This document shows positions 1 to 10,045 of a stretch of DNA of 64,000 nucleotides, in pieces. Position 1 is the first letter of the stretch. The number at the start of each line of letters is the position of its first letter. Source of the DNA: Strigamia acuminata. Lineage: Eukaryota > Arthropoda > Chilopoda > Geophilomorpha > Linotaeniidae. Below the pieces are notes generated by a model. The model was given only the letters and a program-made list of their open reading frames with translations, had not been told where the DNA came from and did no database searches. Made by a program: the position numbers and the translations under genes. Location of the stretch: the NCBI GenBank assembly GCA_949358305.1, contig OX442314.1, forward strand, positions 17,229,060 to 17,293,059, read 5' to 3'.

Positions 1-618
1 TTTAATTTTTTATTTCTTGTTACCAGGTTTCATTTATGTCGTCAATTTTGTGACGCTGTAATTTTGTACAGTGTCTTGTAAACTTGTGTATAAAGTTAAA
101 TTTGGCAAATAGACACGTTTAAAAACCGAAGATGTGAAAAGTTGTATAATCCTTTTTTAATACATAGAACAATTCATTTTGAGATCCTTAATTCACATCG
201 GCTACCGATTTCAATTATATTCCTGTACGGTGATTACAAATGTATTCTTACCAGCAAGACAAAATAGTTGATTACATCATTTTTATTTTGGAATCAATAT
301 TACAACCAATCATAGATGTTAATTCTAACATCTCGTCAATCATTTCCGCTGCCACGAGAAAAAAAGGGAACCAAAAAACAAAAAGAGAAAAACAAAGATA
401 AATGGTAGCAAATAAACAAATACGATAAAATTCCCTCAAAATGGGCAATCAATCAGGCAGGTTAAAAAAATTGTTATTTGTTACAAGACAACTAACCCTT
501 TACGCATGAGAATTATTATTATTATTTTTTTTTTAAATAGAAACTAGAGCCACAATTTTTCTCCTTCCATTTTGCAATAGATTATTAGGCCTCGTCGGTG
601 TTTTAAAAATTATTACTC
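1..618 (-). other. Vigilin 3' UTR and downstream flank
   Basis: AT-rich sequence directly downstream of the vigilin stop codon on the minus strand. No open frame of interest is present. Minus-strand poly(A)-signal-like hexamers (TTTATT on the plus strand) occur, for example near 9-14 and around 282, so the vigilin transcript probably ends within this stretch. The exact cleavage site cannot be placed. Confidence 0.5.
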
Positions 619-3600
619 TTAACGTCGAGGCCCCCAAACAATATTTTTGGGCACATCGGCACAGCCGAACGATGGGAACTCTGCATTGCTCGAAGTGTCT
701 GGCGCTGTTTGTTCCCAAGGACCTCCTTTGACTACAAACCCTTTCGGTTCGGTACGAGGATGAAAATCTTCCTGTTTCTTGCTCGGAGCTTCTGTGTACT
801 GACGCATGTATTCGGCATCATTAATGTCTTGCATCTGAAAGCAAAAACGTTGCAAATTGATTAGAAACAAAAATCACAATTTACACATACAAAACAAATT
901 AATATTTACATAGTTATCTTCTAAATTGAGCAGATGATCCTTGGCCTCCTGTACGTTTACTTCCAGTCCGCTTATGACCACCAAATTAGGATCTGAATCG
1001 CTATCGCGTGGAAATCGGATGTCCACTTTATATTGTTCCATAATCTTTCGAATATTTCGTCCTTTTGCTCCGATCAGACGAGAATGAACGCGATGGTCAA
1101 TACTCACATCTTCGCTAACCATATTCTCCTACAAAAACAAGTTTTCCCGTTAGTTTTATTCATTTCTTCGCGTTTCTCACCCGCTCCTACCAATTCCTGA
1201 ACTATCTTATCAATAGTCTCTTTAGCAGCATGGGCGTTTTTCTCATAGCCAGTGATAATGATGATATTTTCCTCCGAAACGCCTTTCTCAGGAAACTGAA
1301 TTTGTACGTCATGGTCTTGCCTAATTTTAGAAATAACCGCCCCTTTGCGACCGATGATCTTCGGGTGATGTTTGGGGTCCACTTCAACGCTTAAATGGAA
1401 GCTGCGCAACGACTAAAAATTAAATGTATTTTATTATATACCCGCAATTTCAAATTTTTCAATTTTCCAAATACCCTATCCAGTTTCTCCTTCTCCAAAT
1501 GTTCCACCCGATTTTCCAAAGCTAACTTCGCTTGCTCCACATTGGACGGTGTGCCGCTAACTTTAATCACATCACTTTGTTGATTGACAGGCGGAACTAC
1601 AATGTTCACGTCAAAATCCTTCATCAGTTCGCGCACATCTTTGCCCTTCTGCCCGATAATAAAGCGATGGAAGTCGTAAGGAACGTAGACCTCGACTGTG
1701 ATTGGTACCAAGGCCTGAAATCAACGTCAAATTAAATTTTAACGTTCTTGAAACAAATCGAGGTATTAAAAAAAAACAAAAAACTCACCAACAACGCCAT
1801 TTTGGCTTTCTCACAATTCTCGTTTTTACCAGTGATTTTGATGATATCATTCTTTCTGGGCTTATCGTCCATCCCAATTTCTCCATCATTCATGTGCAAA
1901 TCTCCATTGAATTGAACCTCATCCCCGTTTTGTGGAAGCACCTCGTCGTCCCCTTCTCTGTTCTCTCGATCAGGAAACTTGATTTGCACGTCAAATTCCT
2001 GAGTAATATTCTGCACTTTGCAACCTTTCGCGCCCATCACTGTACGATGATGTGGTTGTGCGATGCTGAACTCTATTGTCACTTGTTGTTGCTACATTCG
2101 ACAAATCAAAATGAAAAAACCTGCCTTTTGTTTCACTGTTACTGCTCTTACCAGCTCACTGACGATTTCATTGATGCGTTGAACTGCAGCGTCAACGCAA
2201 TCTTTGGCTCCTTTGAGCACAACAGCGTCGCTATTGAATCCACTGCGGGGGAAACTCACTGCCACTCCACCATACTCTTCGCTGATTTCTCTCAACACCT
2301 GACCCCGTCGCGCCACAAAGTGGCGGTGGTACTTTGGATCGACACTGATGTCTCGCTCAATAATATTGTCCTAAATATTTAACAGTTTGAAATCAATTTT
2401 TAAACAGAAAAAATGGTGCGGCGGTCTTACCAGATTCTTAATCAGAATTTCAAGTTCAACTTTGGCTTGATTAGCAGCTTCTTGTTTCCCAATTATCATG
2501 ATTAGTTCACGATCTTCATCATTAGCTGATGGGAAAATAATTCGAGCACCAGTTTTATCCCTAACTTTACGGATATTAGCCCCATTTCTTCCAATAAGAA
2601 ACTTATGATGTTCCGGTTTAGCTCGCACTTCGCACGTAAAACTTGCCAATTGCTGAAATAATAATTAAAAACAATTAATTGTTAAAATGATACTTAATTT
2701 TAATTAAACTTACCTTTTCATTAGCCAGCTCTTGCAATTGCTTCCTAGCCTTTTCCACATCCTCTTTGGGGCCACGAATAGTGACCTCGTCGCTACCGGA
2801 ACCTTCCTGCGGAAAGAGGATGTTAACTCCGCACTCCTCAGTGATGGATCGGATGAGACGACCCTTAGCGCCAATGACGGAATTATGAAGTTTGGCTGGA
2901 ATGGACACATTGACTGAAGCAATGTTCTCCTAAAAACACGCATAAACAAAATAAAAAAAATCTGCCGAAATGATCAATTAAATTAGGCAATCCTTACGTG
3001 GGTGTTCTGAATCTCCAAAATCCTGCGTCGCGCCTCCTCCACGTTAGATTTCTTGCCAGTGATAACAATAGCGTCCGAAGAATTCCCTTCAGCCGGTAAC
3101 TCTATTTTAGTGTCGGTCTCGTCGCGAATCTAGAACAATGATAGCCTTGAGTACATTAAACAAAGCTAAAATAGACAAAATTCACCTTTTTAATGGTAAC
3201 TCCGGCTTTTCCAATGATATATTTGTGCAGCGGCTTGTATATAACAACAGCAATGGAGTAGTTGTTCTCGATCAATTCCTTGTTTAATTTCTGCAAATAT
3301 TTGTAACATTGTTCGACGTCCTCTTTGGGTCCACGGATGGTGACTACATCGCTCTTATTAACTGCAAAAAAAATAAACATCCAAATTTAATACAAAATGA
3401 AATTTGCGTACGATTTTTCAATCTCCTCACTCGAATCAGGAAAAGTTACATTCACTTGATTGAATTTGTCACGAATCTCTTTTATCTTTTCCCCTTTACT
3501 GCCAATTATGTTTCGGTGGAATTTCTGATCAATGATGATGTCACGGCTCTTTTCGTTCTCCAATTTCTTCACCATCTCCTCCAATTCTTGCTTGGCGCTG

Positions 3601-5420
3601 GCCACGCCTTTAGCATTCCCTTCGATACGAATTATAGTATTGCGTTCATCACCCGATGGAATATTAATAAGCACGTTTGCCTCCTGTTTCAATCGATTCA
3701 CTGCAAAGGAAACCATTTTCAGCCGACAAAATCTACTAGCACATCTAGAAATTAATAAACTTACCATTTGCACCGTTTTTTCCAATAATGTGTTTATGAA
3801 ACTTGGGCTCAACTTCAATTTCCACGAATTGAAGACGGTTTTGCAGATCCAATGCCATCTTCTCGATCTCGTTCTTAGCTTGTTCTACTTCTTCTGGCGG
3901 CCCTTCGATTAAAATCTTGTCTTCGACGTCGCGAAACTCGACGTGAAGTTTGGGAAGATCTTGAGTGATCAGTCTTATATTTGCGCCCTTCTTACCAATA
4001 ATGAATTTGTGCAGCCAACTAGGCGCCGCTACAACCGCCTCGGCCATGCTGTTAGCCTAAATTGAAAAACAATTTAATTATCTCGCAAAACCCATTGCGC
4101 GTGTAAATATGCACCCACTTTTGCATAAACCAAGTTGAGAGCAGCTCCCAGTTTGTCTTGTTCTCCTCGCAGAGTGATGGTTTCGACAGGGTTGTCCAAT
4201 TGCGGCATCTCGACCGAGACACCAGTGTGCGCTAAAATTTCTTGCAAAGTATTTCCTCTCGGACCAATTACGTATTTATGATGAGATTTACGCACTTCCA
4301 TCGATACAGTTTGGCACTTCAATTTCTAGAAGAAAAAAAAATATATAATTATTTTAATGTTCTAATTCAATGGTTTTATTTTATTTTTTTTTACCTTTTC
4401 CTCGTAAATTTTAGTTATCATTTCTTTGGCTTTCGCCACTCCTTCCTTTTCACCGGAAATGGTGATTTCGTCCTTCATGACAAAACTAGGTGGCATGTTG
4501 ATCCGAACATTGGTTTCACTGGTGATACGATTAACATTCTCGTTATGACCGCCCGAAATAAACGGGTGATACATTTTGGGAATGGACAAGCGCACAAAAT
4601 CCAATTTAGCCTAAATATAATTATATAAAAGTTAATTAAACGTTGATGAAACATTAATTAAACACTAAGTACCGTACCTGTTCGTCCGAACAAAGCTGAA
4701 TCTCATGTCTTGCCTTTTCAATGCCGTCTTTCGTTCCCAAGATGCGAATTGTGTCTGAATTCTCATCTGGTCGTGGAACTGAGATCTTTGTAGCTGTCGA
4801 CATTTCGATGTCATGTAAGTTTTTTCCACTTTTGCCAAGAATGAAACGATGATGTTCTTTCGGTATGCTGATAGTCCCATTCGCTTGGGTTTGCAGCGAA
4901 TTGATGATTTCCCGACGTGCATTCATGACGGCATCTTGTTTTCCCGTCACCAAGATGGTCAAGCTCTGATCTTTGCTGGAGTCTACCTCGATATGCGCAC
5001 CCGTCCTTTGCATGATGTCCGCGCATATCTTGGCTTGTTCTCCTTGACCACCAAATTGGCTGTCGATTTCTTTGTACCTGCGTTCTTCTAGCGGTACACG
5101 GAAAATCTTTAAAAATTAAAAAAGAAAAAAAGAAAAAAAGAAAAATCAATTAATAATTTTTACAAAAACAACCCAACAGCTGTGAAAAACCAACAGGTTC
5201 TGTTTGCGCTTGGCACAAATGGATGACACTAATTCAAACGTACTTGAGTGATTACGGAAGAACTCATCTTCATTTTCTGATTCCAAGTGCCCTTTAATTG
5301 ATCCATGGGCCGAGGTTCGCTCTCAGGTAGAGCAGGAAATACCTCGTCGTAACTGTACGTAGGTTCGTACGCATCGTGCTCCTCAAACATCTTGTTATCG
5401 TGTTGAATATCCAGACTCAT
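619..5420 (-). CDS. HDLBP: Vigilin (multi-KH-domain RNA-binding protein, HDLBP/Dp1 family), 16 coding exons
   Basis: Cytoplasmic and ER-associated RNA-binding scaffold that contacts mRNA and tRNA through tandem KH domains. Coding exons: 5420-5244, 5106-4678, 4610-4395, 4325-4119, 4056-3765, 3700-3431, 3361-3186, 3129-2998, 2929-2714, 2652-2431, 2370-2152, 2091-1789, 1714-1475, 1412-1191, 1128-910, 834-619. Joined, they give 1251 residues in frame; human vigilin is about 1268. I count 14 KH domains with a recognisable GxxG-type loop (such as IIGKKGAN, VIGAKGRL, IIGRKGAV) plus a divergent first KH. One loop is degenerate (FVARRGQ), as in the vertebrate protein. The N-terminus (about residues 1-60) is acidic and lacks a KH domain. 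The C-terminus ends in FPSFG...WGPRR, matching the vertebrate tail. The ATG at 5420 is the first in frame. The gene runs opposite to mir-8 and TTLL10. Confidence 0.96.
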
Positions 5421-7479
5421 TTTCGAGGACCTATTCCAAGTCGTGACAGTACAACTAAGGAAGAATTAGATGGAAGGAAAAAAAAGAGATTTAAAATTCA
5501 TTTTTATTTCCAGGATTTAAAGTTGTGAGCGCAAGTGGCGTTTGGGAAAATGCCATGTCAATCTCAACCTACTTTGTGTCGTGCCACGTAGGGGAGCGGT
5601 CAAGACTACTGGCGACTTTGAACTTTAATCAAAGTTCAATTTAATTAATTCATTTAGATTTTGCACAATTTCTTTCCAATACGAATACATATCTTTCTTC
5701 AAATCTATTTTTTTGCTTCAGTAAATAATTGATCTTAAAGGTTCAAAGTTTTTTTAACATCCTAAGTGTAGTTTGTCAACTTTCTACGACGCGTGCTTCG
5801 ATTACGTAACGATAAGAGAAGACACGAAATGTGTAATCTGTACATTAGTCGTCGTAAATAGTGGTGGAAAGATGCAGGTTATTGTAAAAAATAAGTACAA
5901 GGTATGTTTTAAATGTGTGTTAGGCCTACACGCCGACCGTCGACGTGTCAAGATCAAACATACGGATCGTCTCACAAACACCACACAGCTCGACTCTGCG
6001 ACGAGAACTTACTGTACTGTGTCCAGTGGATCCGTCCAGAAGATGTCAAGATTGTTGTCTATGCTCCAGTGTCTCGGTTTGAAAAATGTCCACCAAGACG
6101 AGTCATCGAGCAGGGATGTAAAATAAAAACCGAGCTAATGCCAGGTGCTGGCTCGCTCTGCTTAAGCAGGCAGTGTGTCTGCTGATCTGCTCTGTAGCGA
6201 TCAACTGGCTCCCTCTGTCGAAAACATGTAGAAATGTTTTCTTTTGTTTTCCTAAGCCAAAAGCATGGAACGAAATAGATTTTTGAATCATTTCGGGAAT
6301 TTCACAATGGGTGAAACGTTTAATTTGTTTGATTTTGATTCTACTGATTGTGAAAATGTTTTAGAAAAATCTATTTTTTAAAGTGAAAGTTTTATCACTT
6401 AATGATTATTTACTCAAAATTTTTTTTTAATTTGTTTACTCATTTTTCTTAAAAGAATTTTTGACGATTGTAGTTTATCTCTTTCTCTATTTATCGTTGA
6501 TTCGATTGGATTAAGAGACGGATCACAATGCCATTTAAAGATGGCCGTCAACACTGACGCCATTCTGAGGTTGATGCGATCCCATCTGCCCATCAGATGC
6601 ACTTCATTTATGCCACGGTAAAACGAAATGCAGAACGATTTCGTACAATTTAAGCAATATTCTGTGTGCATCATGAATAAACATATGAAATTATCACTAA
6701 ATTAAAAATATATCGAGAGTGGCCACGAACACAATACTCGAAATGACTCAAAATGTATTGTTGCAACGCTTTCGTTGTAACATCTTCATTATCTAATTGT
6801 AGCATTCGACTTAAAGCGAATAATTTTCTTTGCCATTTATGCAGCTAGGCCATAATTATACGATAATCTAACTCTACAATTTTTCACACCAACGATTACG
6901 TAATTGTTTTTATTTTTCTTCTTTTGATTGCCACGGATTCAATTGGAGAACAGTTGTAATTTATTTTTAAAATAAAAGATTGCTATAAACGCCTTTATCT
7001 GATCAAATTCTTCGACACACACATACAAAAAAAATCTTTTTATTTTTATTTCAATTCATTTATTATTATTATTTTTAAATTGGAAATGAATTTTACAGTG
7101 TCGTAAACTTTAATACCATTTGCTACAGTTTTACTTGCATTTTTTGTACATAAATTTTTGTTTTGAAATATACTGGTGTCGTAGCCTTATTGTGCGCCCC
7201 CCATTTAACAGCCCCACAAATTTTGCACCCCATTTACCCATTCCCACCCCTACCCCAGAAATAAACCTTTTCATGGATTTAAATTTCATTTATTGGTTTC
7301 AAATTTATTTTATTGTTATTGCTTTTCTTTATTTTTCGTCCACAGAGATGTGAATTAATTGTGTGCGCTCAGCGATTTAATAAAAGCAAGTTTTTGCAGA
7401 CTCGCACATTTATTGAGTCAATAAGAAATCTCGCTTTCCAGCAAGCAGCGCCGATGTGGTTCAACTGCATACTAAAATC
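5421..7479. other. Intergenic region with the vigilin 5' flank
   Basis: The first 250 bases should hold the vigilin promoter and 5' UTR on the minus strand. Most of the rest is AT-rich. Open frames up to about 117 codons occur at 5773-6185, but they resemble no family I know and have no coding-like composition or splice context, so I do not call them. The stretch 7020-7350 is low-complexity T-rich. Confidence 0.4.
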
Positions 7480-8110
7480 AAGCCGAAAATGAGCAGTTTC
7501 GTATTTCGATCATTGTGCGTGAAGCTGTTGCTAGAGCACGAGCAGTTTTTACTGTTCGGATACGGTACCGAACGAGAGTCAATGGCCTGATGACATCATT
7601 TTATTTTGCACATAAAATGCGATTATCTCTTTCAATGATTGGCCGACGTTGGCGACCAATCGACACGTACGAAACAAAAGTAAGATGGCGGATTTTCATT
7701 CGATCGGCGCTATCTTCAAACATCGCGCCTCTGTAAAATTAATCTCAATTTCTTCAAGAAATAATACGTATTCTATTTGCTACAATATTTGCGTAAGGTA
7801 AGTCGCACATTGCGCGTCTCCCGCCGCAATCCACAATGCACGGCGAAGCACATTTCGAGGTTAAAATTTCATTCATTCGCATCCCTCCCCGCTCCGCTCG
7901 TGCCTCGCCCATCACGTACAGAAAAATCTTTCCACGTTTGTATGTACAATCGTAGCGCACAATGTAGTGCAGTAATCCCAAAACCTCTCTCTTTCCGTAG
8001 GTTTATCCATCCGTCGTTGGATACAAAATTGAAATTTGCATTTGAACAAATTTGGTGATGTGTGGGCCGACATGTTTTTTGGCGGTGCACATAACTAGGC
8101 CTAACTGCAA
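7480..8110 (+). promoter_or_regulatory. Candidate promoter region upstream of mir-8 and TTLL10
   Basis: This block is richer in CG dinucleotides than its neighbours. It contains inverted CCAAT-type motifs (GATTGG near 7639 and CCAATCG near 7656) and an AAGATGGCGG motif near 7682 that matches a YY1-type site often found at transcription starts. A strong donor-like sequence (AAGGTAAGT) follows at about 7795. Together these suggest a housekeeping-style promoter and first noncoding exon reading plus, towards mir-8 and TTLL10. This is inference from motifs only. Confidence 0.35.
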
Positions 8111-8983
8111 GGACTAAAAGAGGATTTCGGAAATTCACAGGTCAGTCTGAGTTGATTTGACCGTTTTATTCCGCCCTAGTCGTGGTGATAATGGTAAAAC
8201 AGCACAATCCACACGTAAAATTCGTAATCTTATCGCCAAAAGGACATTTCTCGAGCTTTATTTTCGTATTTTCGTATTTAATCACTTAACGCTTCGGCGA
8301 TATTTATAAAACGAGACGAAAAAATTGAGCAAAATTGAGAAAAAAAATTAATTGCGATGAGATTACGATGACGAGGTTTTGCACGAAGCTAAAGATGGTC
8401 TCGTTGAAGGGAAGGCGCTTTACATATTTATGTATTTATTTTTTTTCTAAATTCCCATCACGTGGGAGTGTTCTAAGACAGCCCAGTTTGTGGTTACGTC
8501 AAGAAGTTACCACCCTCGAAAGGTTAAATGGATCGCTCCAAATTGGGTCTTGTTTGTCTTATTTTTAGCCCGAAGGGTAGCATCTCACATTGGCCATACG
8601 CCAATTTCGCAGACCTACGTTTCAAGGGTGGTGGCCATGTGCAGCGCTTTTGCCTTTTAAGTTATACGTTGGTGGACGGTGACGTAGAGCATAAAAATTC
8701 GACCGGATTGAGCAGAGACGTGATTTCTTCTTGAGCTGCCGGCCCTAGCTGACCGTCGTCATTGACAGCGTTAGACACATTAGGCATGTATATAAGAAAA
8801 GAAAGGGAAAAAAAGAAAAAACAAAACCGCAAAGCGTGTCCTGCAGCGTGTAGCAGCTAGCAGGTTAGTATAGAGGGGGATTTAACTGTGTCTGCTTTGC
8901 ATCTGTCGTTGTATTTTTAAGTTTTAAGCGAGTGGAGTGGCTGGTTCGGGGGATACGCCCCGGATCGGAGCGAATTTTGGTGC

Positions 8984-9005
8984 CATCTTACCGGGCAGCA
9001 TTAGA
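8984..9005 (+). ncRNA. mir-8-5p: miR-8-5p (passenger arm)
   Basis: The 5' arm of the mir-8 hairpin. It begins CATCTTACC and ends AGCATTAGA, as in the Drosophila star strand. End positions are set by analogy with the fly miRNA, not by reads. Confidence 0.85.
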
Positions 9006-9023
9006 TTCCTTAGCTGAAATCTC

Positions 9024-9046
9024 TAATACTGTCAGGTAAAGATGTC
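9024..9046 (+). ncRNA. mir-8-3p: miR-8-3p (mature guide arm)
   Basis: The 3' arm of the hairpin, starting TAATACTGTC and ending AGATGTC. Seed bases 2-8 are AATACTG, shared with vertebrate miR-200b, miR-200c and miR-429. The exact ends are inferred from the conserved mature sequence. Confidence 0.93.
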
Positions 9047-9060
9047 GGCCGAGTTCACGA

Positions 9061-10045
9061 GCACCAGTTTGTTGTCTGTATTTTGGCAGGTGGGAGAGAG
9101 AGAGAGAGACCGTGCCAAGGACGTTAGGAAAAGGTTGAAATGAACGACCCATTTTTGTTTTCATAATTTTAGGCGGTGTCACGAGTTTGGAATTTTTTTT
9201 TTCTCTTTTCCTTTTATCCAATTTGGCCCTTGGACTGATGACCTTTATACGAGTGATTCATTCTAGACTCCTCCACTGATTGCGATTCAAGTAAAACGAT
9301 TGTGTTTATTATTATTTGTTTTTTTTTATTCTCTTTTTTTTTTCTTTTTAAATTTTTTCTTTTCTTTAGGGGTTCCTTTTTCAGCGTTGGCCGAAATGTC
9401 AAGGCATTGCGCGGGTGTTGGTCTCGTTATTTACTTATGCAGCTCATGAAGAAAAGGTTTGATTTATTGTAATTGAAACTTGACACGATGGAATTAAATG
9501 AAGCAATGAATGAAGGCCTGGATAAATAACAAGAATTTTTTGAGAATATGAGATGCCATTCGAGACTTAATATCGGAGAGTGCTTACAAACCGTATATTT
9601 ATTTTCCTTTTTTTAAGCGGGCTTTAATTATGTGTTTTTCGAGATTGATTTGGGGTTTGTTGTTGTACGTGGGGGGTTTTTAATTTTCTTATTGGCCCGT
9701 GGATCAATGTAAATGGCAGGTGAAGTTCCACCTGCCCAGATTGAGGTGTTTGTTTCCGCGTTGGCTGTCAACCAGAATCAATGTTTTTGTTTTGTGTCCA
9801 GGCGTTTGTCAATAGGCCTTTTTTGTATCGTCCTTTAGTTACGCGTTGGCCACATTTCGTTTTATGCGTTGCTCATTTCCAGTTATGAACCCGATGAGAA
9901 AATCCATCTCCATATATGGTTAAAAAGGGTGTGGCTTGTTTTTTTTTTAATTTTTTTTGTTGGAACGGGTTTTTTTTCTTCCTCCAACTCACTCATTCTC
10001 AAAAAGTTGTGTCTGTGTTTCAGGGGAAATTTTGATTAAAAATAA
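9061..10045 (+). other. Spacer and 5' leader between mir-8 and the TTLL10 start codon
   Basis: AT-rich, with long T and A runs (for example 9187-9205 and 9313-9360) and a short GA repeat at about 9092-9103. A good acceptor (TGTGTTTCAG) ends at 10023, 22 bases before the TTLL10 ATG. The TTLL10 transcript therefore probably has at least one upstream noncoding exon, and the mir-8 hairpin could lie in its first intron. Confidence 0.45.

Larger units (their letters stand above)
8970..9060 (+). ncRNA. mir-8: mir-8 (mir-200 family) precursor hairpin
   Basis: The plus strand contains two complementary arms, at 8984-9005 and 9024-9046, separated by an 18-base loop. The 3' arm matches my memory of insect miR-8-3p along its full length and carries the family seed AATACTG. 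The 5' arm matches the known miR-8-5p, including CTTACCGGGCAGC. The arms pair nearly throughout, with the bulges expected of a Drosha substrate, and the helix extends outward (TGCC near 8981, GGCC near 9047). The miR-8/200 family regulates epithelial identity and growth signalling in animals. It lies about 1 kb upstream of the TTLL10 start codon on the same strand and may be processed from a TTLL10 5' leader or intron. Confidence 0.97.

Noticed and set aside
1702-2382. 226-codon plus-strand open frame
   Set aside because: Antisense shadow of vigilin KH exons 11 and 12, crossing their introns.
5773-6185. Overlapping plus-strand open frames of 117 and 90 codons
   Set aside because: No recognisable motif, no splice context, and frames overlap on both strands. 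Likely chance frames beside the vigilin promoter.
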